A stretch of DNA of 64,000 nt from Trinickia terrae (GCF_005144415.1 NZ_SWJE01000003.1:248001-312000), one strand, 5' to 3'; positions 11,891 through 22,547 are shown, numbered from the stretch's first letter. Made by a program: numbers and translations. The notes: generated by a model not told the origin, from the sequence alone.

Positions 11891-12733
11891 TCAGTCCTCC
11901 ATTCCAATTCGCCGCCGCGTGATCGTTTCCTTCGCCTTGCCGAGCCTGTCGACGAGATCGGGCCCGCGCCGCAGCGCGACGCCCACCGCGAGGATGTCCC
12001 CGATTGCGAGATGCGACATGCGCGACGTCATCGGCGAAAACACATCCGCTTCCTCGGCGATGTTCGCCGAAAGGCTGACAGTCGCGATTTGCGCAAGCGG
12101 CGAGTTGCTATGCGTGATCGCGATGACCTTCGCGCCGCATGCGAGCGCCGAGCGGGCGGCGTCGACGATATCGCGCGTGCGGCCGGTGTTCGAGATCGTC
12201 ACGACCACGTCCCCGTCGCCCAGCAGCGCCGCCGACATCGAATAGGTATGCGGATCGGCATAAGCGACGCTCGGTATGCCCAGCCGGAAGAACTTGTGCT
12301 GGATGTCCTGTGCGGCGATCCCCGAGCCGCCCGCGCCGTAGAACTCGATGCGCGTCGCGCGTGCGAGCAGCTCGATCGCAGTCGCGATGCTGTCCGCCGA
12401 CAGGCTGTTGCGCACTTCGATCAACGCACCGATGGTCCGGTCGAAGACCTTCGCGACGACGCCCGGCGCCGGCTCGTCCGGACGCACGTCCCGATACACC
12501 GACGGCACGCCGTGCGCGATGCTCTGCGCGAGCCGGATCTTGAATTCGCGAAATCCGCTGCAGCCGAGCGCGTGGCAGAAGCGCGCGATGGTCGGCTGGC
12601 TGACGTCGGCGCGTTGAGCAAGTTCGGTCATCGCGAGATCGAGCACTTCACGTGGCGCGTCGACCACGTAGTCGGCCAGTTTGCGTTCGGATGGGCGCAA
12701 TTGGGCGCGCATCGCTTCGATTCGAGAGAGCAT
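11891..12733 (-). CDS. RpiR/HexR-family transcriptional regulator of gluconate catabolism
   Basis: A 280-residue repressor with an N-terminal RpiR helix-turn-helix (LADYVV... LAQRADVSQPTIARFCHALGC, about residues 18-55). A C-terminal SIS sugar-phosphate-binding domain follows (FYGAGGSGIAAQDIQHKFFRLG... VVTISNTGRTRDIVDAA). HexR proteins sense 2-keto-3-deoxy-6-phosphogluconate, the metabolite made by Edd and split by Eda. It is divergent from edd-eda, and the gap holds two matching palindromes at 12797 and 12962, which fits control of its own gene and of edd. The symbol hexR is plausible, but I leave it open. Confidence 0.9.
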   Translation of the reverse strand: MLSRIEAMRAQLRPSERKLADYVVDAPREVLDLAMTELAQRADVSQPTIARFCHALGCSGFREFKIRLAQSIAHGVPSVYRDVRPDEPAPGVVAKVFDRTIGALIEVRNSLSADSIATAIELLARATRIEFYGAGGSGIAAQDIQHKFFRLGIPSVAYADPHTYSMSAALLGDGDVVVTISNTGRTRDIVDAARSALACGAKVIAITHSNSPLAQIATVSLSANIAEEADVFSPMTSRMSHLAIGDILAVGVALRRGPDLVDRLGKAKETITRRRIGMED

Positions 12734-12796
12734 GGCGAGGGTGGCCGCGCGCGGCGCGGCGAAGGGAAATCGTTCGGTAGAGTATCGCTGTTTTGA

Positions 12797-12811
12797 TGTA
12801 GAAAATCTACA
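12797..12811. promoter_or_regulatory. Putative RpiR/HexR operator A
   Basis: TGTAGAAAATCTACA is a perfect 15-bp palindrome 64 bases upstream of the RpiR-type gene start. HexR sites in gammaproteobacteria have the same TGTA...TACA layout. It is likely used for autoregulation. Confidence 0.65.
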
Positions 12812-12961
12812 TATCTTGATGTGGCAGACTCACTGGAACAGAGCCAGTCCCGATGTGTGATTGTGCAATGCACAAGTAGCGATTGAGCGGAAAGCCCATC
12901 CAGGCCGGACGACATCGGCCAGAATTTCTCCCGCAATCCCCTCTCTCCCTCATTGCTTGCT

Positions 12962-12976
12962 TGTAGTTTTTCTACT
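12962..12976. promoter_or_regulatory. Putative RpiR/HexR operator B within the edd promoter
   Basis: TGTAGTTTTTCTACT matches operator A in both half sites except the last base. It occupies the spacer between a possible -35 (TTGCTT, 12953-12958) and -10 (TAAACT, 12976-12981) with 17-base spacing, so a bound repressor would block the edd promoter. The mRNA leader would be about 85 bases. Apart from the two operators and this promoter I see nothing in 12734-13070. Confidence 0.6.
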
Positions 12977-13070
12977 AAACTCCGCAAGTCCGATCGAACT
13001 TGTGGACGTCCCCGCGATCCCACCTACTCGCGCGCCTCACCGCTGCGCGGTCTTTCAGGAGCGTCTTTCC

Positions 13071-14936
13071 ATGACCTCGCCGCATTCCACGCTGACCACG
13101 GTCACCAAACGCATCGTCGAACGCAGCAAGCCGACGCGCTCGGCCTACCTTGCGCGCATCGACGCGGCGCAAGGCCGGTTCCCGGCGCGCGGCGCGCTCT
13201 CGTGCGCGAATCTCGCGCACGGCTTCGCGGGCCTCGAAGGCAACGACAAGCTCGTGATCAAGCAGATCCGCCAGCCGAACATCGGCATCGTGTCCGCTTA
13301 CAACGAAATGCTTTCGGCGCATGCGCCGTACAAGACTTATCCCGACATCATCAAGGAAGCCGCCCGCGAAAGCGGCGGCGTCGCGCAGTTCGCGGGCGGT
13401 GTGCCGGCGATGTGCGACGGCGTCACGCAGGGCAACGCGGGTATGGAGCTGTCCCTGTTTTCGCGCGAAGTGATCGCCATGAGCACGGCGGTCGCGCTCA
13501 CGCACAACATGTTCGACGCCGCGCTGTGCCTCGGCATCTGCGACAAGATCGTGCCTGGCCTTTTGATCGGCGCGCTGCAGTTCGGCCATCTGCCGACGAT
13601 CTTCGTGCCAGCAGGCCCCATGACGAGCGGCCTCTCGAACGACGACAAGGCCAAGATCCGCCAGCAATTCGCGACCGGCAAGGTGGGTCGCGACGCGCTG
13701 CTCGAGGCGGAATCGGCGGCTTACCACGGGCACGGCACCTGCACGTTCTACGGCACCGCCAACAGCAACCAGATGTTGATGGAAGTGATGGGCCTGCACC
13801 TGCCGGGCTCGGCCTTCGTCCACCCGCACACGCCGCTGCGCGACGCGCTGACCGCGGAGGCGGCGCGCCGCGTGCTCGACCTGACGGCCGAGCGCGGCAA
13901 CTACACGCCGATCGGCCACGTGATCGACGAAAAGGCGATCGTCAACGGCATCGTCGCGCTGCTCGCGACGGGCGGCTCGACCAACCACACGCTGCACCTC
14001 GTCGCGATTGCGCGCGCGGCCGGCATCCTGATCGACTGGGACGATTTCGACACGCTCTCGCAAGCGGTGCCGCTCCTCGCCAAGATCTACCCGAACGGCA
14101 AGGCCGACGTGAACCACTACCATGCGGCCGGCGGCATGGCGTTTCTGGTCCGCAATCTGCTGGAAGGCGGCCTGATGCACGACGACGTGACGACGGTCGC
14201 AGGCAAGGGCCTCGCGCGCTACACCGAGGAGCCGAAGCTGATCGATGGCCAGTTGAAGTGGGTGCCGGGCGTGGCCGAAAGCGGCGACGCCAACGTGCTG
14301 CGTCCGATCGGCGAGCCGTTCCAGCCGGATGGCGGCCTGCGCCTGATGCAGGGCAAGCTGGGCCGCGGCGTGATCAAGATTTCGGCGGTCTCGCCCGATC
14401 ACAGAAAGGTGAAGGCGCCGGCGATCGTCTTCGATTCGCAGGAGGCCGTGCAGGAAGCGTTCGACAATGGCGAGCTGAAGCGCGATTTCGTCGCCGTGGT
14501 TCGCTTCCAGGGTGCGCGCGCGAACGGGATGCCCGAGCTGCATCGCCTGACGCCGCTGCTCGGCGTGCTGCAGGACCAGGGCTTCCACGTCGCGCTCGTC
14601 ACCGACGGGCGCATGTCGGGCGCATCGGGCAAGGTGCCGGCGGTCATCCACGTCTCGCCCGAGGCGCTGCTCGGCGGGCCGCTTGGGCGAATGCGCACCG
14701 GCGATACGATCGTCATCGACGCCGAAGCGGGCGTCCTCGACATCGAGATCGATGCCGCCGAGTGGGATGCGCGCGAAGTCGAAGCGCCTGCCCATCAGGC
14801 AGAAAACGAAGTCGGCTTCGGCCGCGAATTGTTCGGCGTCTTCCGGTCGGCCGCGGCGCCAGCGGAAATGGGCGCTTCGGTGTTCGGTCCGCTCGTCGGC
14901 GAGACGGCCGATCGACTTGTTCACGTACAGCAATAA
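13071..14936 (+). CDS. edd: 6-phosphogluconate dehydratase
   Basis: A 621-residue Edd of the IlvD/Edd iron-sulfur dehydratase family. It converts 6-phosphogluconate to 2-keto-3-deoxy-6-phosphogluconate, the first committed step of the Entner-Doudoroff pathway. Conserved segments include [17 protein letters not shown] with a cluster-binding cysteine, the [12 protein letters not shown] cysteine segment, [10 protein letters not shown] and the [12 protein letters not shown] loop. The length is close to the family's 600 residues. The start is ATG 13071, with CAGGAG upstream; in-frame upstream codons would extend into the operator region. It is 12 bases ahead of eda and is probably repressed by the divergent RpiR-type protein. 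Confidence 0.96.
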   Translation: MTSPHSTLTTVTKRIVERSKPTRSAYLARIDAAQGRFPARGALSCANLAHGFAGLEGNDKLVIKQIRQPNIGIVSAYNEMLSAHAPYKTYPDIIKEAARESGGVAQFAGGVPAMCDGVTQGNAGMELSLFSREVIAMSTAVALTHNMFDAALCLGICDKIVPGLLIGALQFGHLPTIFVPAGPMTSGLSNDDKAKIRQQFATGKVGRDALLEAESAAYHGHGTCTFYGTANSNQMLMEVMGLHLPGSAFVHPHTPLRDALTAEAARRVLDLTAERGNYTPIGHVIDEKAIVNGIVALLATGGSTNHTLHLVAIARAAGILIDWDDFDTLSQAVPLLAKIYPNGKADVNHYHAAGGMAFLVRNLLEGGLMHDDVTTVAGKGLARYTEEPKLIDGQLKWVPGVAESGDANVLRPIGEPFQPDGGLRLMQGKLGRGVIKISAVSPDHRKVKAPAIVFDSQEAVQEAFDNGELKRDFVAVVRFQGARANGMPELHRLTPLLGVLQDQGFHVALVTDGRMSGASGKVPAVIHVSPEALLGGPLGRMRTGDTIVIDAEAGVLDIEIDAAEWDAREVEAPAHQAENEVGFGRELFGVFRSAAAPAEMGASVFGPLVGETADRLVHVQQ

Positions 14937-14948
14937 GGAGTCTTGCAA

Positions 14949-15584
14949 ATGAAGACGGTAAGCGAAATCGTACGTCTGGGTCCCGTGATTCCGGTGCTGG
15001 CGTTCGACTCGGCCGAGCAGGGCGAGCACGTTTCGCGCGCGCTGCACGCGGGCGGCGTGAAGGTGCTCGAAATCACGCTGCGCACCGAGGCCGGCCTGCA
15101 AGCGATCGAGCGGGCGAGCCAGTTGGCGCCGGATATCGTGGTCGGCGTCGGCACGATCACGAGGCCCGAGCAGTGCGCGCTCGCGAAGAAGGCCGGCGCG
15201 CAGTTCGGCGTGTCGCCGGGGCTCACGAAGGACATCCACCAGGCTGCGGTGGACGCCGGCCTGCCGCTCCTGCCCGGCGTGATGACGCCGTCGGACATCA
15301 TCGTCGCGCTCGAGCTCGGCTACGAGATCGTCAAGTTCTTCCCGGCGCAGCAGGCGGGCGGCGTGCCGATGCTGCAAGCGTTCCAGGGGCCGTTCCCGAC
15401 GCTCAAGTTCTGCCCGACGGGCGGCATCACCGCCGAATCGGCGCCGACCTTCCTCGCGCTGCCGAACGTGGTCTGCGTGGGCGGCTCGTGGCTGACGCCG
15501 AAGGCCGCGCTCGCGGCGCAAAACTGGGACGAAGTGACCCGCCTCGCACACGCCGCCACCGAGCTGGCCGCACACCGCAGCTAA
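14949..15584 (+). CDS. eda: 2-keto-3-deoxy-6-phosphogluconate aldolase
   Basis: A 211-residue class I aldolase that splits KDPG into pyruvate and glyceraldehyde 3-phosphate. The Schiff-base lysine lies in [11 protein letters not shown], and the substrate loop is [15 protein letters not shown] overlapping the end of edd is spaced correctly for ATG 14949; TTG 14943 is too close. It forms an operon with edd. Two hairpins follow: CGAGGCCTGC/GCAGGCCTCG at about 15598-15627, then a stronger terminator. Confidence 0.96.
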   Translation: MKTVSEIVRLGPVIPVLAFDSAEQGEHVSRALHAGGVKVLEITLRTEAGLQAIERASQLAPDIVVGVGTITRPEQCALAKKAGAQFGVSPGLTKDIHQAAVDAGLPLLPGVMTPSDIIVALELGYEIVKFFPAQQAGGVPMLQAFQGPFPTLKFCPTGGITAESAPTFLALPNVVCVGGSWLTPKAALAAQNWDEVTRLAHAATELAAHRS

Positions 15585-15642
15585 TCCCGCTTGCCTCGAG
15601 GCCTGCGATCCGTATCGGCAGGCCTCGCCCCCGTCTTATCTC

Positions 15643-15688
15643 AAAACCCTCGTCAAACGCGCAAATTGCGCAGTTCGATGAGGGTTTT
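15643..15688 (+). terminator. Terminator after edd-eda
   Basis: AAAACCCTCGTC pairs with GATGAGGGTTTT (one G-T pair) around an inner GCGCAA/TTGCGC stem. It partly separates edd-eda from the permease gene. Confidence 0.6.
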
Positions 15689-15693
15689 CGCTT

Positions 15694-15709
15694 ATGGAAC
15701 CGGTTCTAT
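15694..15709. promoter_or_regulatory. Palindromic operator-like site upstream of the gluconate permease
   Basis: ATGGAACCGGTTCTAT is a near-perfect palindrome (core GAACCGGTTC) about 120 bases upstream of the permease start. The layout resembles sites of LacI-type gluconate repressors, which have a CCGG centre, but no such regulator is encoded in this window. Confidence 0.4.
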
Positions 15710-15827
15710 CGCTGACGATTAAACAAAAGTAGAATGCAACGTCCGCGCGCCGGGAGGCGCGGCCCGTTGTACGCTAGGGGCCGACAACGCTTCGCATGCC
15801 GGCCGAATAATCAAAAGGAGGAGCTTC

Positions 15828-17189
15828 ATGGGAACTGTCCAAGGCAGCACGCTGCTGGTCTACACGGTGATCGCCATCGCGGCGCTGATCCTCTTGATCG
15901 CGCGCTACAAGGTTTACCCGTTCCTGGTCCTGATCATCGTTTCGCTGCTGCTCGGTCTGGCGGTCGGTATGCCGATGGACAAGATCGTGAAGTCGTTCGA
16001 AACCGGCACGGGCGGCACGCTCGGCCACATTGCGATCGTGGTCGGTCTCGGCACGATGCTCGGCAAGATGATGGCGGAGTCGGGCGGCGCGGAGCGCATC
16101 GCGACGACGCTCATCAACTGGTTCGGCGAGAAGAACATCCACTGGGCGATGATGTTCGTCGCGATCATCGTCGGCCTGCCGGTGTTCTTCGAGGTCGGCT
16201 TCGTGCTCTTGATCCCGATCGCGTTCAACGTCGCGAAGCGCACGGGCAAGTCGCTGCTGCTCGTCGGCCTGCCGATGGTGGCGGGGCTTTCCGTCGTCCA
16301 CGGGCTGATCCCGCCGCACCCGGCTGCGCTGCTGGCCGTGCAGGCGTACGGCGCCGATATCGGCAAGACCATTGCGTACGGCCTCATCATCGGCGTGCCG
16401 ACGGCGATCGTCGCCGGTCCGCTCTTCGCGCTGCTCGTCCATCGTCAGGTGAAGCTGCCGGAGAACAATCCGCTCGCCGCGCAGTTCGTCGAGACGCATG
16501 CTCAGGGTGGGCAGCGTGAATTGCCCGGCTTCGGCGTCACGCTGTTCACGATCCTGCTGCCGGTGATCCTGATGCTCGTCGGCAGCTGGGCCGATCTCGT
16601 CTTCACGCCGAAGACGCTCGCCAACAACCTGCTGCACTTCGTCGGGAACTCCGATGTCGCGCTCCTGATCGCGGTGCTGGTCAGCTTCTGGACGTTTGGC
16701 GTGCGGCGCGGCTTCAATCGCGACCAGATCCAGAAGTTCTGCAGCGAGTGCCTGGCGCCGATCGCGGGGATCACGCTGATCGTCGGCGCGGGCGGCGGTT
16801 TCGGCGGCGTGCTGCGCGATAGCGGCATTTCGAGCCAGATCGTCGAGACGGCGAAACACGCGCATCTCTCGCCGCTGATGCTCGGCTGGCTCGTGGCGGC
16901 GTTGATCCGGCTCGCGACGGGCTCGGCCACCGTGGCGATGACGACCGCTTGCGGTGTCGTCGCGCCGATCGCCTCCGCGAGCGGCATCGTGGTGAAGCCC
17001 GAGCTGCTCGTGCTCGCGACGGGCTCGGGCTCTCTGATCTTCTCGCACGTGAACGACGGCGGTTTCTGGCTGATCAAGGAATACTTCGGGATGACGGTCG
17101 GACAGACCTTCAAGACGTGGTCGCTGTGCGAAACCATCATCTCGCTGTTGGGTTTGGGTCTGACCTTCGCGCTGGCGACGGTGCTCTAA
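15828..17189 (+). CDS. gntP: Gluconate:H+ symporter, GntP family
   Basis: A 453-residue inner-membrane permease with about twelve hydrophobic segments and hallmark GntP-family stretches (VGLGTMLGKMMAESGGAERIA, FFEVGFVLLIPIAF, HGLIPPHPA, FGGVLRDSGIS, LIRLATGSATVAMTTA). Family members import gluconate or related sugar acids with protons. It starts just after AAAGGAGGAGC and is followed 29 bases later by gluconate kinase, downstream of edd-eda, which supports gluconate as substrate. The symbol is by family; gntT or gntU would be equally possible names. Confidence 0.9.
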   Translation: MGTVQGSTLLVYTVIAIAALILLIARYKVYPFLVLIIVSLLLGLAVGMPMDKIVKSFETGTGGTLGHIAIVVGLGTMLGKMMAESGGAERIATTLINWFGEKNIHWAMMFVAIIVGLPVFFEVGFVLLIPIAFNVAKRTGKSLLLVGLPMVAGLSVVHGLIPPHPAALLAVQAYGADIGKTIAYGLIIGVPTAIVAGPLFALLVHRQVKLPENNPLAAQFVETHAQGGQRELPGFGVTLFTILLPVILMLVGSWADLVFTPKTLANNLLHFVGNSDVALLIAVLVSFWTFGVRRGFNRDQIQKFCSECLAPIAGITLIVGAGGGFGGVLRDSGISSQIVETAKHAHLSPLMLGWLVAALIRLATGSATVAMTTACGVVAPIASASGIVVKPELLVLATGSGSLIFSHVNDGGFWLIKEYFGMTVGQTFKTWSLCETIISLLGLGLTFALATVL

Positions 17190-17218
17190 GGCGTTTCAGG
17201 AAGTTTCAGGAGCAGGGC

Positions 17219-17710
17219 ATGATTTTCATCGTGATGGGTGTGTCGGGCGCGGGCAAGACGCGGATTGGCGAACTGCTGGCGGAGCGCCTGTCGTGCAGCT
17301 TCACCGACGGCGATGCGTTTCACAGCGAGGCCAACAAGGAGAAGATGCACCGCGGCATCCCGCTGACCGACGACGACCGCTGGCCATGGCTCAGGACGAT
17401 TCGCGCGGCGATCGAGGCGAAGGAGCGTGCGGGCGAGACGGCGGTGTTCACCTGCTCGTCGCTCAAGCGTTCGTATCGCGACATCCTGCGCGGCGGCGAT
17501 CCAGATGTTCGCTTTGTCTATCTGAAGGGCACGTTCGACGTGCTGAAGGCGCGGCTCGGCGCGCGCAGCGGCCACTTCTTCAATTCGTCGCTGCTTGAGA
17601 GCCAGCTTGATACGCTCGAGGAGCCGGGGCCGGACGAAGCGATCGAGGTGAGCATTGATCTGACGCCGGAGCAGATGGTCGATAGCGTGATCGCGCAGAC
17701 TGAGTTTTGA
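17219..17710 (+). CDS. gntK: Gluconokinase
   Basis: A 163-residue P-loop kinase that phosphorylates gluconate to 6-phosphogluconate, feeding Edd. The Walker A motif GVSGAGKTRIG lies at residues 6-16, followed by the GntK signature FTDGDAFHSEANKEKM and PLTDDDRWPWL. The start is ATG 17219, with CAGGAGCAGGG upstream. It is the last gene of the gluconate cluster and completes the path uptake, kinase, dehydratase, aldolase. Confidence 0.95.
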   Translation: MIFIVMGVSGAGKTRIGELLAERLSCSFTDGDAFHSEANKEKMHRGIPLTDDDRWPWLRTIRAAIEAKERAGETAVFTCSSLKRSYRDILRGGDPDVRFVYLKGTFDVLKARLGARSGHFFNSSLLESQLDTLEEPGPDEAIEVSIDLTPEQMVDSVIAQTEF

Positions 17711-17819
17711 GATTGCTCATCTCGGATTAGATGCCTAAACCTTGGTAGAACAAATCGAATGACTGTCGAATCCAAGCATCTCGATGCTGCCCATTCCGGG
17801 CGGCCAATAGGGGATGTTC

Positions 17820-18242
17820 ATGAAGATACGGGCAGTCAACAAGTATTTGATCGGCGGTACAGCGATGCTCATGTTCGCGGCATCGGCGGGTTTTGCAGCA
17901 GGTGTCGATTCGGAACCGAAAGACCCCTTGATGTTTGCCAGCGGAGGAATGGGCAAAGACTCGGATTCGGCGTACCTGCGGCAGGCTCGCTATCACTACA
18001 ACGTACACCTGACGTTTGTGAACAAGAACGGAGCTTACCAATCCGGTGTTCATGTCCGGCTTGTCAACGCCAAGGGCGAGGTGATCGTAGATGCGATTTC
18101 GAAAGGACCGCTTTTCTACGTTCGTCCGCCCTATAGCTTGCCATCTAGCCACTACAAGCTGATCGTGTCGAAGGATGGAAAATCGCGGCAGTACGACATC
18201 GACGTTGGCGATAAGCTCGTGAGCCTGCGCATCGCACTCTGA
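17820..18242 (+). CDS. Secreted protein of unknown function
   Basis: A 140-residue protein with a clear signal peptide (MKIRAVNKYLIGGTAMLMFAASAGFAAG). The mature part is about 115 residues and looks like a single beta-sandwich: alternating hydrophobic strands such as YNVHLTFVNKNGAYQSG, VHVRLVNAKGEVIVDA and HYKLIVSKDGKSRQYDIDVG. That pattern resembles carboxypeptidase-regulatory-like or transthyretin-like folds that pack against other surface proteins. AGGGG is 6 bases before ATG 17820; ATG 17814 would lie directly on it. It stands alone between gntK and the convergent purB. I do not recognise the family. Confidence 0.75.
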   Translation: MKIRAVNKYLIGGTAMLMFAASAGFAAGVDSEPKDPLMFASGGMGKDSDSAYLRQARYHYNVHLTFVNKNGAYQSGVHVRLVNAKGEVIVDAISKGPLFYVRPPYSLPSSHYKLIVSKDGKSRQYDIDVGDKLVSLRIAL

Positions 18243-18321
18243 CCGCCGAATCGCCCATCGTGGCGATCGAGCGAGCGTTCTTCGGAATGCCGCTTACTCG
18301 CATTGCTTCAGCTTGCTTCAG

Positions 18322-18352
18322 AAAAAAAACCGTTCAGCGCGTGGCTGAACGG
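18322..18352 (-). terminator. Terminator of purB
   Basis: On the minus strand CCGTTCAGC and GCTGAACGG form a 9-bp stem with a 5-base loop, followed by eight T residues, 36 bases beyond the purB stop. Confidence 0.85.
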
Positions 18353-18388
18353 CATTTGCACTGCCCGGCGTTTTTTCGCCTGATTCGC

Positions 18389-19915
<1,527 letters not shown>

Positions 19916-19947
19916 TCATTGCATCGCCCGCATTCGCAAAGGTCCGC

Positions 19948-20907
19948 ATGGAACTGAAATGGCTCGAAGACTTCGTATCGCTCGCGGAGACGCGCAGCTT
20001 CAGCCGCTCGGCCGAGCTGCGGCACGTCACGCAGCCGGCGTTCTCGCGGCGCATCCAGGCGCTCGAGGCGTGGCTCGGCACCGAGCTCATCGACCGTTCC
20101 GTGTATCCGACGCGCCTCACGTCCGCAGGCCAGGTGTTCTACGAGCAGGCGCTCACGATGCTGTCGCAGTTCCGCGAGGCGCGCACGGTGCTGCGCGGCC
20201 ATAGCGGCGCGCCGGCCGCGACGATCGAGTTCGCGGTGCCGCATACGCTCTCGCTCACGTATTTCCCGCGCTGGCTGCATCGCATCGAGGCGCAGATGGG
20301 GCAGGTGCACGCGCGCCTGCGGGCGCTCAATGTGCACGACGCGGTGTTGTCGCTCGTCGAGGGCGGCTGCGACCTCGTGATGGGCTATCACCATCCGAGC
20401 CATCCGATCGCGCTCGACCCGGCGCGCTACGACACGCTGACGCTCGGCACCGAGCCGATCAGCCCGTTCTCCGCGCCGTCGCGCCCGGGGCGCGCGCGCT
20501 ACACGCTGCCCGGCACGCCAGAGGCGCCCGTGCCCTACCTCTCGTACACGCCGAACGCCTACCTCGGGCGCATGACCGAAGTCATCATCGCCAACGCGTC
20601 GGCGCGGCTCTACCTGAACCGCGTCTACGAGACCGACATGGCCGAAGGGCTGAAGGCGATGGCGCTGGCCGGCCACGGCGTCGCGTTCCTGCCGCACAGC
20701 GCGGTCGAGGACGCCGTCGCCAACGGCAAGCTGATCCGCCTCGATCGCGCGACGCGCGGCTCGTCCGGCAATCCGTTCACGCTGACGATGGAGATCCGCC
20801 TCTATCGCGACAAGCTCGCAGCGGCCGGCGACGATCCGCGTCAGGCACTCGTGCGGCGCCTGTGGGACGTCGTCGCTGCGGAGCTGACGCAGCAGCAGAG
20901 CGCGTAG
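19948..20907 (+). CDS. LysR-family regulator resembling HypT
   Basis: A 319-residue LysR regulator: N-terminal winged HTH (MELKWLEDFVSLAETRSFSRSAELRHVTQPAFSRRIQALE, in shorter pieces residues 1-40) and a C-terminal effector domain. Several segments align with E. coli HypT (YjiE), a hypochlorite-responsive activator: the SFSRSAELRHVTQPAFSRRI recognition region and SYTPNAYLGRM. HypT is activated by methionine oxidation; the effector here is unproven. It is upstream of gdhA on the same strand. The start is ATG 19948; the longer frame from 19900 adds unrelated residues. Confidence 0.85.
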   Translation: MELKWLEDFVSLAETRSFSRSAELRHVTQPAFSRRIQALEAWLGTELIDRSVYPTRLTSAGQVFYEQALTMLSQFREARTVLRGHSGAPAATIEFAVPHTLSLTYFPRWLHRIEAQMGQVHARLRALNVHDAVLSLVEGGCDLVMGYHHPSHPIALDPARYDTLTLGTEPISPFSAPSRPGRARYTLPGTPEAPVPYLSYTPNAYLGRMTEVIIANASARLYLNRVYETDMAEGLKAMALAGHGVAFLPHSAVEDAVANGKLIRLDRATRGSSGNPFTLTMEIRLYRDKLAAAGDDPRQALVRRLWDVVAAELTQQQSA

Positions 20908-20954
20908 TTCGCCGTTTCGCGCCGCGGCGGACGCGCACAAGCCTCGGGTTATCG

Positions 20955-20973
20955 TTATGCATAAAAAACATAA
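20955..20973. promoter_or_regulatory. Possible LysR-type site upstream of gdhA
   Basis: TTATG-N9-CATAA is an interrupted dyad in the AT-rich stretch between the HypT-like gene and gdhA, followed by GATAAT at 20976-20981, which could be a -10 element. Dyads of this size are typical of LysR binding sites; binding is not shown. Confidence 0.35.
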
Positions 20974-21051
20974 TCGGATAATGAATCGGCATTGGATTTC
21001 AGAAATCGCCTTCCCGACAATGGCGCTCACCTGTTGACCGTCGGAGATTTC

Positions 21052-22356
21052 ATGTCTTCCCAACTGCAGTCCTCGTCCGCTGCGCAATCCATTCCCTCGT
21101 ATCTGCATAGCGACGATCTCGGCCCCTGGGGCAACTATCTGCAACAAGTCGATCGCGTCGCGCCGTACCTCGGTTCGCTGTCGCGCTGGCTCGAAACGCT
21201 GAAGCGTCCGAAGCGCATCCTCGTCGTCGACGTGCCTATCGAGCTCGACAACGGCACGGTCGCCCACTTCGAGGGCTACCGCGTGCAGCACAACGTGTCG
21301 CGCGGCCCGGGCAAGGGCGGCGTGCGCTACCACCAGGACGTGACGCTTTCCGAAGTGATGGCGCTGTCCGCGTGGATGTCGGTGAAGAACGCCGCAGTGA
21401 ACGTGCCGTACGGCGGCGCGAAGGGCGGTATCCGCGTCGACCCGCGCAAGCTGTCGCGCGGCGAGCTCGAGCGCGTGACGCGCCGCTACACGAGCGAAAT
21501 CGGCATCATCATCGGACCGAATACCGACATTCCCGCGCCGGACGTGAACACGAACGAGCAGATCATGGCGTGGATGATGGACACCTTCTCGATGAACCAG
21601 GGCCAGACGGCCACGGGCGTCGTGACCGGCAAGCCGATCTCGCTCGGCGGCTCGCTCGGCCGCAAGGAAGCGACCGGCCGCGGCGTGTTCGTGGTGGGCA
21701 CCGAAGCGGCGCGCCGCACCGGTCTCTCGATCGAAGGCGCGCGCGTTGCGGTGCAGGGCTTCGGCAACGTCGGCGGCATCGCGGCGCGTCTGTTCCAGGA
21801 AGCCGGCGCGAAGATCATCGCCGTGCAGGACCACACCGGCTCGCTCTACAAGTCGTCGGGCATCGATGCCGCGGCGCTGCTCGAGCACGTCGCCAAGACC
21901 GGCGGCGTGGGCGGTTTCTCGGGCGCCGAGCCGCTCGCGAACGACGAGTTCTGGACGGTCGAGACCGACATCCTGATCCCCGCCGCGCTCGAAAACCAGA
22001 TCACGGAAAAGAACGCGTCGAAGATCAAGACGAAGATCATCGTGGAAGGCGCGAACGGCCCGACCACGACGGCAGCCGACGACATCCTGCGCGACAAGGG
22101 GGTGCTCGTGATCCCCGACGTGGTCGCGAACGCCGGCGGCGTGACGGTCTCGTACTTCGAGTGGGTCCAGGACTTCTCGAGCTTCTTCTGGACCGAAGAG
22201 GAGATCAACCAGCGTCTCGAGCGCGTGATGCGCGAAGCGTTCGCCGCGGTGTGGCAAGTGGCGAGCGAGAACAACGTGTCCGTGCGCACAGCGGCGTTCA
22301 TCGTCGCGTGCAAGCGGATCCTGATGGCGCGCGAAATGCGCGGCCTGTACCCCTGA
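21052..22356 (+). CDS. gdhA: Glutamate dehydrogenase
   Basis: A 434-residue Glu/Leu/Phe/Val-type dehydrogenase that interconverts glutamate and 2-oxoglutarate plus ammonia. The catalytic lysine lies in [15 protein letters not shown] (about residues 117-131), the substrate loop is [10 protein letters not shown], and the nucleotide fold begins VQGFGNVGG. The start is ATG 21052 ([13 protein letters not shown]), with CGGAG upstream; an in-frame ATG at 20992 lies in the promoter region. It is followed by its own terminator and then by the glutamate importer operon, a sensible metabolic grouping. Confidence 0.95.
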   Translation: MSSQLQSSSAAQSIPSYLHSDDLGPWGNYLQQVDRVAPYLGSLSRWLETLKRPKRILVVDVPIELDNGTVAHFEGYRVQHNVSRGPGKGGVRYHQDVTLSEVMALSAWMSVKNAAVNVPYGGAKGGIRVDPRKLSRGELERVTRRYTSEIGIIIGPNTDIPAPDVNTNEQIMAWMMDTFSMNQGQTATGVVTGKPISLGGSLGRKEATGRGVFVVGTEAARRTGLSIEGARVAVQGFGNVGGIAARLFQEAGAKIIAVQDHTGSLYKSSGIDAAALLEHVAKTGGVGGFSGAEPLANDEFWTVETDILIPAALENQITEKNASKIKTKIIVEGANGPTTTAADDILRDKGVLVIPDVVANAGGVTVSYFEWVQDFSSFFWTEEEINQRLERVMREAFAAVWQVASENNVSVRTAAFIVACKRILMAREMRGLYP

Positions 22357-22423
22357 TCCCCTTCTGATCGAAAGATCAGTTCCTACCGGCGCGGTCCACA
22401 AGACCGCGCTAGCACCTGAGAGG

Positions 22424-22457
22424 CGGGCGGCATCGATGAGATGCCGCCCGTTTTTTT
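22424..22457 (+). terminator. Terminator of gdhA
   Basis: A perfect 11-bp stem (CGGGCGGCATC / GATGCCGCCCG) with a GATGA loop is followed by seven T residues. Confidence 0.9.
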
Positions 22458-22507
22458 ATTTCTCATGCTCCCCGGCATACAGGTCTACCTTTCGATTGAT
22501 CATATTT

Positions 22508-22547
22508 AATCTTTCAATATTTTTACTTTTGCTAAACTTGAAAGATT
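22508..22547. promoter_or_regulatory. Perfect 10-bp inverted repeat upstream of gltI
   Basis: AATCTTTCAA at 22508-22517 is mirrored by TTGAAAGATT at 22538-22547, with a 20-base AT-rich interval. The half-site centres are 30 bases apart, about three helical turns, and the repeat ends 21 bases before the gltI start. This suggests a two-site operator or an mRNA hairpin in the leader. Confidence 0.5.

Noticed and set aside
12975-15575. 866-residue open frame opposite edd and eda
   Set aside because: Same bias effect; spans two real genes and an intergenic gap, with no domain pattern.
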